This document shows, piece by piece, positions 1 to 8,708 of a stretch of DNA of 64,000 nt; within the stretch, counting starts at the first letter, position 1, and each line of letters opens with the position of its first letter. Both the position numbers and the translations under genes were made by a program. The notes beneath the pieces were generated by a model. It saw only the letters and a list, made by a program, of their open reading frames with translations. It was not told the DNA's origin and searched no databases. Location: assembly GCF_001426525.1 (NCBI RefSeq), contig NZ_LMEW01000001.1, positions 500,978 through 564,977 of the forward strand, read 5' to 3'. This DNA is from Massilia sp. Root133. Lineage in GTDB: Bacteria; Pseudomonadota; Gammaproteobacteria; Burkholderiales; Burkholderiaceae_D.

Positions 1-914
1 AATCGAACAAGGGCGCCAGCGCCAGCATCCCGGCCCTCGACATCGTGGCCGATCGTTTCGAGCTGTTCAACAAGCAGTTCGGCCGCCTGGAACTCGTGGC
101 CAGCAATGCGCAGGCGCTGGCCGGACGCGAATGGCGCATCGAGAAGCTGGCGCTGACGAATCCGGACGGCCAGCTGAAGGCGAACGGCCGCTGGCTCACG
201 CGCGACGGCAAGAGCAACACGGCACTCAATTTCACGCTCGACATCAGCGACGCCGGCCGCCTGCTGGATCGCCTGGGCTTCCCGGAGACGCTGCGCCACG
301 GCAAGGGCTCGCTGTCCGGCGACATCTCGTGGGCCGGCCTGCCATACTCGCTCGACATCCCGAGCCTGTCGGGCCAGATCCAGATGAATGTCGAGGATGG
401 CCAATTCCTCAAGCAGGATCCGGGCGCCGCCAAACTGCTGGGCGTGCTGAGCCTGCAGATGCTGCCGCGCATGCTGAAGCTCGACTTCCACGACGTGTTC
501 TCGGAAGGCCTCGCCTTCGACGGCATCACGGCGAACGCGATGATCACGCGCGGCGTCGTGCGTACGGACAATCTCAAGATGCACGGCGTGGCGGCGACGG
601 TGCTGATGGACGGCACGGCCGACATCGCGCACGAATCGACGAACTTGCACGTCGTCGTGATCCCGGAATTCAATCTCGGCACCAGCTCGCTCGTGTACGG
701 CCTCGCGGTGAACCCCGTGATCGGCCTCGGCAGCTTCCTGGCCCAGCTGTTCCTGCGCGCGCCCGTCATGAAGGCGCTGACTTACCACATGCAGGTGACG
801 GGACCGTGGAAGTCGCCGCACATCGTCAAGCTGGAGAATTCGCCGGCCGTGACCGCCGCCGCCGAGAACGCGGCCGCGCAGGACCGCAACAAGGACAAGA
901 AGGGATCCAAATGA
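1..914 (+). CDS. yhdP: YhdP/AsmA-like protein, C-terminal part (5' end outside window)
   Basis: The reading frame is open from the left edge, so only about the last 304 residues are visible; the E. coli family member is about 1,270 aa. The ending (a GLGSFLAQLFL stretch followed by a short MQVTGPWKSP strand and a charged Lys/Asp tail) is typical of the C-terminus of YhdP, a large AsmA-like envelope protein anchored in the inner membrane. YhdP is known to help move phospholipids to the outer membrane. The stop overlaps the next start (ATGA at 911-914), so the two genes are probably translationally coupled. The family call rests on the C-terminal part only. Confidence 0.75.
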   Translation, partial: SNKGASASIPALDIVADRFELFNKQFGRLELVASNAQALAGREWRIEKLALTNPDGQLKANGRWLTRDGKSNTALNFTLDISDAGRLLDRLGFPETLRHGKGSLSGDISWAGLPYSLDIPSLSGQIQMNVEDGQFLKQDPGAAKLLGVLSLQMLPRMLKLDFHDVFSEGLAFDGITANAMITRGVVRTDNLKMHGVAATVLMDGTADIAHESTNLHVVVIPEFNLGTSSLVYGLAVNPVIGLGSFLAQLFLRAPVMKALTYHMQVTGPWKSPHIVKLENSPAVTAAAENAAAQDRNKDKKGSK

Positions 915-1723
915 AGACGACCGCTCAGTTTACTGTCGCCGCAATCCAGATGGTGTCCACGCCGAACGTGGACGAGAACATCGCCACCGCGCGCCGCCTG
1001 ATCGCGGACGCCGCCGCGCGAGGCGCGCGACTGGTCACGCTGCCGGAATACTGGCCCATCATGGGTATGACGGACACGGACAAGGTCGCCCACGCGGAAC
1101 AGCCGGGCCACGGCCCCATCCAGGATTTCCTGGCCGGCCAGGCGCGCGAGCATGGCATCTGGCTCATCGGCGGTACCTTGCCGTTGGTCTCCGATGACGC
1201 GGGTCGCGTGCTGAACACGACGCTCGTCTATGATCCGGCCGGGCAGCATGTCGGCCGCTACGACAAGATCCACTTGTTCGGTTTTAATAAAGGCAGCGAA
1301 TCGTACGACGAGGCCCGCACCATCGTCCCGGGCGAGACGGTCGGCGGCTTCGACGCCCCGTTCGGCAAGGTCGGCCTGGCCATCTGCTACGACCTGCGTT
1401 TCCCGGAACTGTTCCGCGCGATGGGCGAGTGCGCGCTGATCATCGTGCCGGCCGCGTTCACGCACACGACGGGCCTCGCGCACTGGGAAGTGCTGCTGCG
1501 CGCCCGCGCCATCGAGAACCAGTGCTACGTGCTGGCGTCGGCCCAGGGCGGTACGCACACGAATGGCCGCCGCACGTTCGGCCACAGCATGCTGATCGAT
1601 CCGTGGGGCGAAGTGAAGGACGTGTTGCCGGAAGGCGAGGGCGTCGTCAGCGGCGAGATCGATCCCGACTACATCGCGAAGGTGCGCGAGAGTTTGCCGG
1701 CACTGAAACACCGCAAACTTTAA
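911..1723 (+). CDS. Carbon-nitrogen hydrolase, Nit1/deaminated-glutathione amidase type
   Basis: A 270-residue single-domain nitrilase-superfamily enzyme. The Glu-Lys-Cys triad is visible: E46 in LPEYW, K119 in RYDKIHLF and C159 in [10 protein letters not shown]. Length and motifs fit the Nit1/NIT2 branch (bacterial YbeM/NitA), which hydrolyses the amide of deaminated glutathione as metabolite repair. The ATG at 911 overlaps the stop of the YhdP gene by 4 bp. The order yhdP-nit-tldD suggests one transcript; many Proteobacteria share it. The exact substrate cannot be read from sequence, and an omega-amidase role remains possible. Confidence 0.88.
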   Translation: MKTTAQFTVAAIQMVSTPNVDENIATARRLIADAAARGARLVTLPEYWPIMGMTDTDKVAHAEQPGHGPIQDFLAGQAREHGIWLIGGTLPLVSDDAGRVLNTTLVYDPAGQHVGRYDKIHLFGFNKGSESYDEARTIVPGETVGGFDAPFGKVGLAICYDLRFPELFRAMGECALIIVPAAFTHTTGLAHWEVLLRARAIENQCYVLASAQGGTHTNGRRTFGHSMLIDPWGEVKDVLPEGEGVVSGEIDPDYIAKVRESLPALKHRKL

Positions 1724-1766
1724 GGTATGGCACAATGCCCCATCCCTATCAGAAAGACCTGACGCA

Positions 1767-3227
1767 ATGACTCCATTCGAACCGAATCTCTCCTCCCTCG
1801 CTGTCGCGCGCGACGTCCTGTTGACGCCATTCGGCCTCGACGAAGGCAAGCTGATCACGACGCTGGGGACCATGTTCACGCACAAGGTCGACTATGCCGA
1901 CCTGTATTTCCAGTTCACCAAGAGCGAAGGCTGGAGCCTGGAAGAGGGCATCGTCAAGAGCGGCAGTTTTTCGATCGACCAGGGCGTCGGCGTGCGCGCG
2001 GTGTCGGGCGACAAGACCGCTTTCGCTTACTCCGACGAAATTTCGCAGGCCGCCCTGCTGGACGCCGCCGCGGCCACGCGCACGATCGCGCGCGCGGGCG
2101 CCGGCCGCGTGAAGGTTGCAGCGAACGTCCAGCCGTCCGGCGGCCGCTCGCTGTACCTGCCGCATGACCCGCTGGCCTCGCTCGACGCGACCGCGAAAGT
2201 CGCGCTGCTGGAGCGTGTCGAAAAAATCGCGCGTGCAAAAGACCCGCGCGTCGTGCAGGTGATGGCCGGCCTGGCCGGCGAGTACGACGTCGTGCTCGTC
2301 GTGCGCAGCGACGGCGTGCTGGCGGCCGATATCCGTCCGCTCGTGCGCGTCTCCGTCACCGTCATCGCCGAGCAGAACGGCCGGCGCGAGATGGGCTCGT
2401 CGGGTGGCGGCGGCCGTTACGATTACAATTATTTCAGCGACGAACTGCTGGAAAAATATGCCAGCGAAGCCGTGCAGTCGGCGCTCGTGAACCTGGAAGC
2501 GCGTCCGGCCCCGGCCGGTCCGATGACCATCGTGCTCGGCCCGGGCTGGCCCGGCGTGCTGCTGCACGAAGCCGTCGGCCACGGCCTCGAAGGCGACTTC
2601 AACCGCAAGGGCTCGTCCGCGTATGCCGGCATGATCGGCCAGCGCGTCGCCGCGAAGGGCGTGACCGTCGTCGACGACGGCACCCTGCAGGACCGCCGCG
2701 GTTCGCTGAACATGGACGACGAGGGCAACCCGACGCAGTGCACGACCTTGATCGAAGACGGCATCCTGAAGGGCTATATCCAGGACACGATGAACGCGCG
2801 CCTGATGAAGATGCCGGTGACGGGCAATGCGCGCCGCGAATCGTTCGCCCACCTGCCGATGCCGCGCATGACGAACACGTACATGCTGGCCGGCGACAAG
2901 GACCCGGCCGAGATCCTGGCCTCGGTCAAGAACGGCCTGTATGCGGTGAACTTCGGCGGCGGCCAGGTCGACATCACGAACGGCAAGTTCGTGTTCTCGG
3001 CCAGCGAGGCCTACATGATCGAGGACGGCAAAGTGACGTACCCGGTGAAGGGCGCGACCCTGATCGGCAACGGTCCGGACACGATGAACCGCATCTCGAT
3101 GATCGGCAACGACATGCGCCTGGACTCGGGCGTGGGCGTGTGCGGCAAGGAAGGCCAGAGCGTCCCGGTGGGCGTGGGCCAGCCCACGCTGCGCATCGAC
3201 GGCGTGACCGTCGGCGGCACGGCGTAA
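1767..3227 (+). CDS. tldD: Metalloprotease TldD
   Basis: A 486-residue protein matching TldD, the catalytic half of the TldD/TldE heterodimer. The zinc-binding motif HEAVGH is at residues 267-272, followed by [11 protein letters not shown], which is diagnostic for the family. TldD/E degrades unfolded peptides through a narrow channel and takes part in maturation of some modified peptides (microcin B17) and in CcdA turnover. The partner tldE (pmbA) is not in the window. It follows the Nit-type gene by 43 bp, probably in the same operon. Confidence 0.95.
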   Translation: MTPFEPNLSSLAVARDVLLTPFGLDEGKLITTLGTMFTHKVDYADLYFQFTKSEGWSLEEGIVKSGSFSIDQGVGVRAVSGDKTAFAYSDEISQAALLDAAAATRTIARAGAGRVKVAANVQPSGGRSLYLPHDPLASLDATAKVALLERVEKIARAKDPRVVQVMAGLAGEYDVVLVVRSDGVLAADIRPLVRVSVTVIAEQNGRREMGSSGGGGRYDYNYFSDELLEKYASEAVQSALVNLEARPAPAGPMTIVLGPGWPGVLLHEAVGHGLEGDFNRKGSSAYAGMIGQRVAAKGVTVVDDGTLQDRRGSLNMDDEGNPTQCTTLIEDGILKGYIQDTMNARLMKMPVTGNARRESFAHLPMPRMTNTYMLAGDKDPAEILASVKNGLYAVNFGGGQVDITNGKFVFSASEAYMIEDGKVTYPVKGATLIGNGPDTMNRISMIGNDMRLDSGVGVCGKEGQSVPVGVGQPTLRIDGVTVGGTA

Positions 3228-3244
3228 GGCCTCGCCGCACCGCG

Positions 3245-4045
3245 ATGGCCTCCGCCTTCGCCACCTTCTCTACCATAGCGCCCGCCCCGTGCGGGCGTTT
3301 GTTCTTCCGGGCTGCCTTGATCACGCTCGCCGTTGCGACGCACCCGTGGTGCGCCGCGGCCGACGAACACACGAACGTCGCCACCCGCTTCGGGCCGGTG
3401 GAGACGCAGCCCGGCGCCGACCGTTCCGACATCCGCTTCCGCGGCGCATCGCTGGGGCAGGTCGACGGCAATGCGAGCCTCGTCAAGCTGACCGTGCAGG
3501 ACGATGCGGACTACGTGCTCGTCGATGCGGCGTTGCCCGATCCGCAGTGCCGGCACCGCTTCACCCTGCTGCAGATCGGGCCGGGCGACGACGCGACGAT
3601 GTCGCAACCGTTCGGCGACTGCCTGGCCGGGTTCGGCGCCCGCCGTGCAGGCGACAAGCTGGTCGTCCAGCTGGCGCAGGAGGGCACGGGACAGGTGCAC
3701 GAGTTCGTCTGGATGCAGGATCGCATGAAGGAACTCACCAACGTGCTCACCCGCTGTGAAGCGGCCCAGGTCACGGCCGCGTCGCGCTGGCTTCCGGTGG
3801 CCGCCGGGCAGGCCGGCCGCGTCATCACCGGCACAGGCCGCGCCTGGTTCCACACGGCGCCGCTGGACGAGTGCAAGCTGCCGCAGTTGTTCGTGATCCC
3901 GGGCGACGTGCTGACCGTCTTCCACACGTATGGCGATTACGCGGACGTCGCGTACCGCAATCCGCGCACGGGCCGCGAGGCCAGCGGCTGGATCAGGCTC
4001 GATCGGCTCGCGCCGATGCGGACGCCATCGGCGCCGGCCTTGTGA
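3245..4045 (+). CDS. Exported protein with SH3-like C-terminal domain, function unknown
   Basis: A 266-residue protein if the ATG at 3245 is used. A hydrophobic segment LFFRAALITLAVATH, followed by a signal-peptidase-like site (CAAA before DEH), predicts export. The N-terminal 20 residues are unusually long for a signal peptide and cover a terminator-like hairpin, so TTG at 3299, which gives a compact signal peptide, is a realistic alternative start. The last ~70 residues (from about 190) resemble a bacterial SH3 fold, ending in a short SGWIRLDRL strand. Several Cys residues (mature Cys at PQCRH, GDCL, TRCE, DECK) may form disulfides in the periplasm. No specific role can be given. Confidence 0.6.
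   Translation: MASAFATFSTIAPAPCGRLFFRAALITLAVATHPWCAAADEHTNVATRFGPVETQPGADRSDIRFRGASLGQVDGNASLVKLTVQDDADYVLVDAALPDPQCRHRFTLLQIGPGDDATMSQPFGDCLAGFGARRAGDKLVVQLAQEGTGQVHEFVWMQDRMKELTNVLTRCEAAQVTAASRWLPVAAGQAGRVITGTGRAWFHTAPLDECKLPQLFVIPGDVLTVFHTYGDYADVAYRNPRTGREASGWIRLDRLAPMRTPSAPAL
3279..3306 (+). terminator. Intrinsic terminator candidate after tldD, inside the annotated start of the next gene
   Basis: Inverted repeat CGCCCGC / GCGGGCG (3279-3285 and 3291-3297) with a 5-nt loop, followed by TTTGTTCTT. It has the form of a rho-independent terminator 50 bp after tldD. It lies within the first codons of the following ORF if that gene starts at ATG 3245, so either the gene begins later (TTG 3299) or the hairpin attenuates it. 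Confidence 0.5.
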
Positions 4046-4085
4046 CACACTGGTTCCGACCGATCATCATCGCAAGGAGTCCGAC

Positions 4086-4280
4086 ATGGCCAACGATCAA
4101 GCACAGCAACCAGGCGCACAGCCGCCTCAGACCAACGCACAGCAGCCCGACGCGGCGGCGCCGGCACCGCAGCAACCTCCCGACTTCGACGGCCTCGAGG
4201 GCAAGAAGCCCGAAGAGCTGACGCCGGAAGAGTTGCGGCTGATGGCCGACACGATGCCCGGTGAAGGGCCCGGGGACTAG
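4086..4280 (+). CDS. Small Pro/Gln/Ala-rich acidic protein, unknown
   Basis: A 64-residue ORF with a clear ribosome binding site (AAGGAG at 4073-4078, 7 nt before the ATG). The N-terminal half is low-complexity Q/P/A; the C-terminal half is acidic (LEGKKPEELTPEEL) and probably helical. There is no signal peptide or known domain. Its last 4 bp overlap the last 4 bp of the convergent receptor gene (4277-4280). The strong RBS supports a real gene; the function is unknown. Confidence 0.55.
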   Translation: MANDQAQQPGAQPPQTNAQQPDAAAPAPQQPPDFDGLEGKKPEELTPEELRLMADTMPGEGPGD

Positions 4281-7141
4281 AACGAGTAGCGCGCCCCCAG
4301 CGTATAAAAGCGTCCGCGCGCACCCTCGTAGTCGAGCGGGTTGTACGCCTGCGCGCCATAGGTCAGCGGGTCGAGCGGTGCGATCTTGTCGAACAGGTTC
4401 TGGACCGAGCCGAACACTTCCCAGCGCTGCTGCGGCTTCCAGCGCACCACCAGGTCGACCGTCGTGAACGACGCCAGTTCGCAACCGTTCGGGGCGTCGG
4501 CGCCGTTGGCGAAGGTCACGGCGCAACCGCTCGGGTCGCCCCGGAAGAAGCGGTTTTCCAGCACGCCGCGGTAGTTCACGTTGGCCGATACGCGCAGGTT
4601 GTTGCGGTCCCAGCCGAACCGCATGTTGACGCGGTCGGCCGGCGTGCCCGTGCAGTTCGTCACGTCGCAGTTGCCGTGCGTGCCCGCGAATTCGCGCGAC
4701 GTGCCGTCCTGTTCGGTGCGCAGCCATTCGAAGATGTGCGTGTACTTCACGTCGAACGTGGCATTGCCCCAGGCGTCCGGCAGGCGGTGGTTGTAGCGCG
4801 CGTCCACGTCGAGGCCGCGCACCTTGCTCTGGGCGGAGTTGACGTAGCGGGTCAGCACGGCGGTGATCTGGCCCGGGTCGCCCGGGATGCCGCTCACGCT
4901 GCCCGGATCGCGCGCCACGCTGCCGGCGGCGATGGCAGCGTCGACCTGTTCCTGGTTGATCTCGTTCTTGCGCTTGATCTTCCAGTAGTCCACGGAGATG
5001 CTCGTGCGCGGCAGCGGGTCCCAGATGACGCCCAGCGTGTAGCTCTTCGACCGTTCCGGCGACAGGTTCGGGTTGGGCGACGTGATCAGCGCCACCGATG
5101 CCGGGTTGCAGGCGTTCGTCACACCCAGCGCGCAGCGCACGGGGTCGGCCGCGGTGGAGAAGGCGGCCAGGCCGCCGACACCGTTCTCGGCCGGACTCGG
5201 CGCGCGGAAGCCCCGCGCGAACGTGCCGCGCAGCGCGAATTGCCGCACCGGCGTCCACTTCAGGCCGAACTTCGGCGTCCAGGAACTGCCGACGTCGGTG
5301 AAGTGGTCGTAACGCAGCGCGGCCGACGCTTCCACGTTGAACGGCAGCGGCGCCAGGCCTTCGCCGTACAGCGCGAACACGTTGCGGGCGCCGGAGTAGG
5401 CGGAATAGCCCAGGCCGATGATATTGCCCCGCTCCGTGCCGGTGGTGGGCCGCAGTTCCGTCATCTCGTGGCGGAATTCCGTGCCCAGCGCCAGGCCCAG
5501 GTTGCCGGCCAGGTAGGGGATGCCGGCGAACTCGCGCGTGCCCTTGAAGTCGACCTGCGCGACCTTGGTGTTGGCCGCGTTGCCGATGGCCGGCGACAGG
5601 GCGGCATACAGTGCCGGCGAATTCAGGGGCGCGTTTTCGGCGATGCGCCAGACGGTACCCAGCGGCAGCGCCGCATAGGCGGGGCTGTTCGCCGCCGCCG
5701 TCGCGATGTTGGCAGGGGTGGGATCGAGCAGGGCGAAGGCGACGTCGCGCTGCAGGAAGCCGTTCTGCGTGTTGTTGACGTGGTTGTGCGAGAACAGCAG
5801 GGCCGAGTCCCAGTCCCAGCCGTAGTGCGTGCCCTTGGCGCCGCCGAGCCAGCGCAGGAAGTTGGAATCGATGTTGGACTTGCGCGGCCCGACGTCGGCC
5901 GCCAGGTAGCGGATCCGCGCGGCCGTGCCGAAATACGGGTTGTCCGGATGGTTCGCACCGAGCTGGACGACGGCATTGTTCACGGGCCCGCCGGGGAAGC
6001 CCACGGAGGCGCTGACGGAGGAGGGCGTCGTGGCGGTGTCCGTCTGGCTCGTGTACCAGTTGAACTCGCTGTACAGCTGGAGCGACGGGTCCAGCTGCAG
6101 CGTGCCGCGCAGGAAGAAGCTCAGGTTTTCCTGCTTCGGCTCGATCTGGTTGTACTGCATCGAGGCGTCGATCAGGCAGCCGCCGCCGGGATCGCCCTGC
6201 GGGTGGTTCGTGAAGTTGGAGCAGGCCGCGCCCGGGAAGGTGCGGGTGAAGCCGGGGCCCGCCAGGTTGCCGCGGTTGTAGTAATTGGTCGGGTCGGCCG
6301 GATTGCGCACGTTGCCGTTGATGGCGTTGCCGGCCGTGCCGGTGCCGGGCAGGATGGCGCCGGTACCGCCGAGCGCCTGGTCGGCCGAATAGCCCCAGCG
6401 GCGCAGGTCGTTGCGGCCGATCCACTCGCGGTCCGCGCGGTCGCGGTACCAGATCTCGTCGAACTTCTTGTACTCGATGCTGAACAGGACGTTGTAGCGG
6501 TCGGTGTCGAGGCTGCCGACGCCCTTGGTGAACGCGACGTTCGTGCGCTTGCCGTCCCAGTCGTCGCTGGCGCCGCGCGAGAAGCGCACCGTGTTGCCCT
6601 GGAAGTCGCGGCGCAGGATGATGTTGACGACGCCGGCGATGGCGTCCGAACCGTAGATGGCGGACGCGCCGTCCTTCAGCACCTCGACGCGCTCGACGGC
6701 ATCCGTCGGGATCACGTTCAGGTCCGTGAACTGCTTCTGGCCGTCGTCGGCGAGGCCGTACGGGGCCATGCGGCGGCCGTTCAGCAGCACGAGCGTGGAC
6801 GCCGCGCCCAGGCCGCGCAGCGAGATGCCCGAGGCGCCGGCGGCGAAGCCGTTGCCGAACGTGGTGGGCACGGAACCCTGGTTGTCGACGGCCAGCGTCT
6901 GCAGCAGCTCGGCCACGGTGGCCTTGCCGGAACGCTCGATGTCGGCGCGGTTGACGGTGATCACGGAGGACGCCGTTTCGGCCTCGGAGCGGCGGATGTT
7001 CGAGCCGGTGATCTCGACGCGCGGGACGGGTTTCGGTGCGACTTCCTGGGCCGGCGCCGGCAGTGCGAGGATCGTGAGGCCGATGGCGCCCCCGCCCGCG
7101 AACAGGCGTCGGATCGTTCGGGATATCGGGGTTTCAGTCAT
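4277..7141 (-). CDS. TonB-dependent outer-membrane receptor (first of three)
   Basis: A 954-residue receptor starting at the ATG complementary to 7139-7141; the upstream extension has no signal peptide and is rejected. Residues 1-31 form a signal peptide ending APA-Q. The plug domain follows, with VEITGSNIRR, LLNGRRMAPYG and VEVLKDGASAIYGSDAIAGVVNI, then a 22-strand-type barrel ending in ARYSF with the terminal Phe typical of barrel proteins. Plug motifs are close to those of the receptor at 13367-16138, so the two are paralogues. It is transcribed divergently from the aroG leader. Large receptors of this type in Oxalobacteraceae import siderophores, glycans or peptides; nothing here fixes the substrate. 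Confidence 0.92.
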   Translation of the reverse strand: MTETPISRTIRRLFAGGGAIGLTILALPAPAQEVAPKPVPRVEITGSNIRRSEAETASSVITVNRADIERSGKATVAELLQTLAVDNQGSVPTTFGNGFAAGASGISLRGLGAASTLVLLNGRRMAPYGLADDGQKQFTDLNVIPTDAVERVEVLKDGASAIYGSDAIAGVVNIILRRDFQGNTVRFSRGASDDWDGKRTNVAFTKGVGSLDTDRYNVLFSIEYKKFDEIWYRDRADREWIGRNDLRRWGYSADQALGGTGAILPGTGTAGNAINGNVRNPADPTNYYNRGNLAGPGFTRTFPGAACSNFTNHPQGDPGGGCLIDASMQYNQIEPKQENLSFFLRGTLQLDPSLQLYSEFNWYTSQTDTATTPSSVSASVGFPGGPVNNAVVQLGANHPDNPYFGTAARIRYLAADVGPRKSNIDSNFLRWLGGAKGTHYGWDWDSALLFSHNHVNNTQNGFLQRDVAFALLDPTPANIATAAANSPAYAALPLGTVWRIAENAPLNSPALYAALSPAIGNAANTKVAQVDFKGTREFAGIPYLAGNLGLALGTEFRHEMTELRPTTGTERGNIIGLGYSAYSGARNVFALYGEGLAPLPFNVEASAALRYDHFTDVGSSWTPKFGLKWTPVRQFALRGTFARGFRAPSPAENGVGGLAAFSTAADPVRCALGVTNACNPASVALITSPNPNLSPERSKSYTLGVIWDPLPRTSISVDYWKIKRKNEINQEQVDAAIAAGSVARDPGSVSGIPGDPGQITAVLTRYVNSAQSKVRGLDVDARYNHRLPDAWGNATFDVKYTHIFEWLRTEQDGTSREFAGTHGNCDVTNCTGTPADRVNMRFGWDRNNLRVSANVNYRGVLENRFFRGDPSGCAVTFANGADAPNGCELASFTTVDLVVRWKPQQRWEVFGSVQNLFDKIAPLDPLTYGAQAYNPLDYEGARGRFYTLGARYSF

Positions 7142-7338
7142 GTCCAGACTCCAATGCGATGAGGGATGGTCGACCCGGTGCGCATCAATCCGGGGCTCGT
7201 TGCGACTTTTGCATCTTGCATAAAGCGGCAACTGACATCTCTCAAGCGTGTCCGGCACAGCGGAAAAGATGTCGGGTTGATGCAACCGATCGCCTGTATA
7301 GGCAACCGTAACCGACAGATCACAGGCCAAATAAAGTC

Positions 7339-7368
7339 TTGCCAACGTCGCAGCAATGTTGTTATAGT
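7339..7368 (+). promoter_or_regulatory. Sigma-70 promoter for the aroG leader transcript
   Basis: TTGCCA at 7339-7344 and TATAGT at 7363-7368 with an 18-bp spacer. The predicted transcription start is near 7375, about 19 nt before the leader-peptide ATG. It lies in the 252-bp gap shared with the divergent receptor gene. Confidence 0.65.
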
Positions 7369-7393
7369 CAATCGACTACTTCGGAATCTCTCC

Positions 7394-7462
7394 ATGCGCC
7401 ACGCCGTTTTCTTTACCTTTTATTTTTGGTTTAGCCATTCCAGCCCGACGGCGGTGGAGTAG
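7394..7462 (+). CDS. Aromatic-rich leader peptide of the aroG attenuator
   Basis: A 22-codon ORF (ATG 7394, TAG 7460-7462). Codons 6-13 read FFTFYFWF: five Phe, one Tyr and one Trp in eight positions, so all three end products of the pathway are represented. Composition and placement match pheA/trp-type leader peptides, which measure charged-tRNA supply by ribosome stalling. It lies between a good promoter and an intrinsic terminator, with the DAHP synthase gene next downstream. The peptide itself probably has no function; its translation rate is the signal. A clear Shine-Dalgarno is not obvious (TCTCTCC precedes the ATG), which is a weak point. Confidence 0.8.
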   Translation: MRHAVFFTFYFWFSHSSPTAVE

Positions 7463-7540
7463 CGGCAGGTTCACGCAGCAACAGAACAGAGTCCGACACA
7501 AGAATCCAAAAGACCGCCGAGCTGGCGGTCTTTTTTTTTA
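7440..7540 (+). promoter_or_regulatory. Transcription attenuator (antiterminator and terminator) before aroG
   Basis: The terminator stem is AAGACCGCC (7510-7518) / GGCGGTCTT (7524-7532) followed by a run of T. A competing pairing is available: CCAGC (7440-7444) plus CGGCGGT (7449-7455), inside the end of the leader ORF, can pair with ACCGCCG (7513-7519) and GCTGG (7521-7525). That would consume the 5' arm of the terminator. A ribosome stalled on the Phe/Tyr/Trp codons (7409-7432) would leave 7440-7455 free, so readthrough occurs; a ribosome reaching the stop would cover it, so termination occurs. Pairings are read directly from sequence; the mechanism is inferred by analogy with pheA/trp attenuation. 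Confidence 0.75.
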
Positions 7541-7579
7541 CGCCCCAGAATTTAACCAGATCAAGAACGGAGAACCGCA

Positions 7580-8641
7580 ATGCCTCGCACCGACGATTTA
7601 CGCATCCGCGAAATGAAGGAACTGACGCCGCCCTCGCACCTGATCCGCGAATTCCCGGTGACCCCGGAAGCGGAACAGGTCGCGTCGCAGGCGCGCATGG
7701 CGCTGCATCGCATCCTGCACGGGCAGGACGACCGCCTGATGGTCGTGATCGGCCCGTGCTCGATCCACGATCCGAACGCCGCGATGGAATACGCCCGCCG
7801 CCTCGTCGAGCAGCGCCACCGCTTTGCCGGCGAGCTGGAAGTGATCATGCGCGTGTACTTCGAGAAGCCGCGCACGACGGTCGGCTGGAAGGGCATGATC
7901 AACGACCCGTACATGGACAACAGCTTCCGCATCAACGACGGCCTGCGCATGGCGCGCGAACTGCTGCGCGACATTAACGAACTGGGACTGCCGGCCGGCA
8001 CCGAATTCCTCGACGTGATCAGCCCGCAATACATCGCCGACCTGATCAGCTGGGGCGCGATCGGTGCCCGCACGACGGAATCGCAGGTGCACCGCGAGCT
8101 GGCGTCGGGCCTGTCCTGCCCGGTCGGCTTCAAGAACGGCACCGACGGCAACATCAAGATCGCGGCCGATGCGATCAAGGCCGCGTCGCAGCCGCACCAC
8201 TTCCTGTCCGTGACGAAGGGTGGCCACTCGGCGATCGTGTCGACCGCGGGCAACGAGGACTGCCACATCATCCTGCGCGGCGGCAAGGCGCCGAACTACG
8301 ACGCGGCCAGCGTCGAGGACGCCTGCAAGCAGCTCGCCGCCAACGGCCTCGCGAGCCGCCTGATGATCGACGCGTCGCACGCCAACAGCAGCAAGAACCC
8401 GCAGAACCAGGTGCCCGTATGCGCGGACATCGGCAGCCAGATCGCGGCGGGCGATACGCGCATCGTGGGCGTGATGGTCGAGTCGCACCTCGTCGGCGGC
8501 CGCCAGGACCTCGTGCCGGGCAAGGAACTGACGTACGGCCAGTCCGTCACCGACGGCTGTATCGACTGGGAGACCAGCATCGCCGTGCTGGAAAACCTCG
8601 CGGCCAGCGTGCGCGCACGCCGCCTGCGCGACGACGCGTAA
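7580..8641 (+). CDS. aroG: 3-deoxy-7-phosphoheptulonate (DAHP) synthase, class I
   Basis: A 353-residue class I (AroF/G/H type) enzyme that condenses phosphoenolpyruvate and erythrose 4-phosphate, the first step of the shikimate pathway. Motifs: metal-ligand Cys60 in IGPCSIHDP, the PEP-binding KPRTTVGWKG, and MIDASHANSSKNP near the C-terminus. GGAG at 7568-7571 supports the ATG at 7580. Sequence alone does not tell which aromatic amino acid inhibits it. The Phe-dominated leader, which also contains Tyr and Trp codons, suggests transcription responds to general aromatic starvation. Confidence 0.95.
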   Translation: MPRTDDLRIREMKELTPPSHLIREFPVTPEAEQVASQARMALHRILHGQDDRLMVVIGPCSIHDPNAAMEYARRLVEQRHRFAGELEVIMRVYFEKPRTTVGWKGMINDPYMDNSFRINDGLRMARELLRDINELGLPAGTEFLDVISPQYIADLISWGAIGARTTESQVHRELASGLSCPVGFKNGTDGNIKIAADAIKAASQPHHFLSVTKGGHSAIVSTAGNEDCHIILRGGKAPNYDAASVEDACKQLAANGLASRLMIDASHANSSKNPQNQVPVCADIGSQIAAGDTRIVGVMVESHLVGGRQDLVPGKELTYGQSVTDGCIDWETSIAVLENLAASVRARRLRDDA

Positions 8642-8678
8642 TAGTTCTTGCCAACCGGAAGCGCCCACTCCAGAATCG

Positions 8679-8694
8679 TATGTACGTGTACATA
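8679..8694. promoter_or_regulatory. Palindrome upstream of the hydroxylase gene
   Basis: TATGTAC-GT-GTACATA, 7-bp perfect arms, 14 bp before the start codon at 8709. It could be a repressor operator or a 5'-UTR hairpin just ahead of the RBS. No regulator can be assigned. Confidence 0.35.
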
Positions 8695-8708
8695 CTTGAA
8701 GGGGTGGC

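Noticed and set aside
131..1723. Long ORF starting inside yhdP, out of frame
   Set aside because: Only the part from 911 onward is real (Nit-type enzyme). The upstream part is Arg/Pro-rich translation typical of a shadow frame in GC-rich DNA.
4676..7162. 828-codon plus-strand ORF opposite the first receptor (similar ones at 10423-12957 and 13268-16174)
   Set aside because: They are exact antisense shadows of the receptor genes with Arg/Ala/Val/Gly-rich, domain-free products and no RBS.
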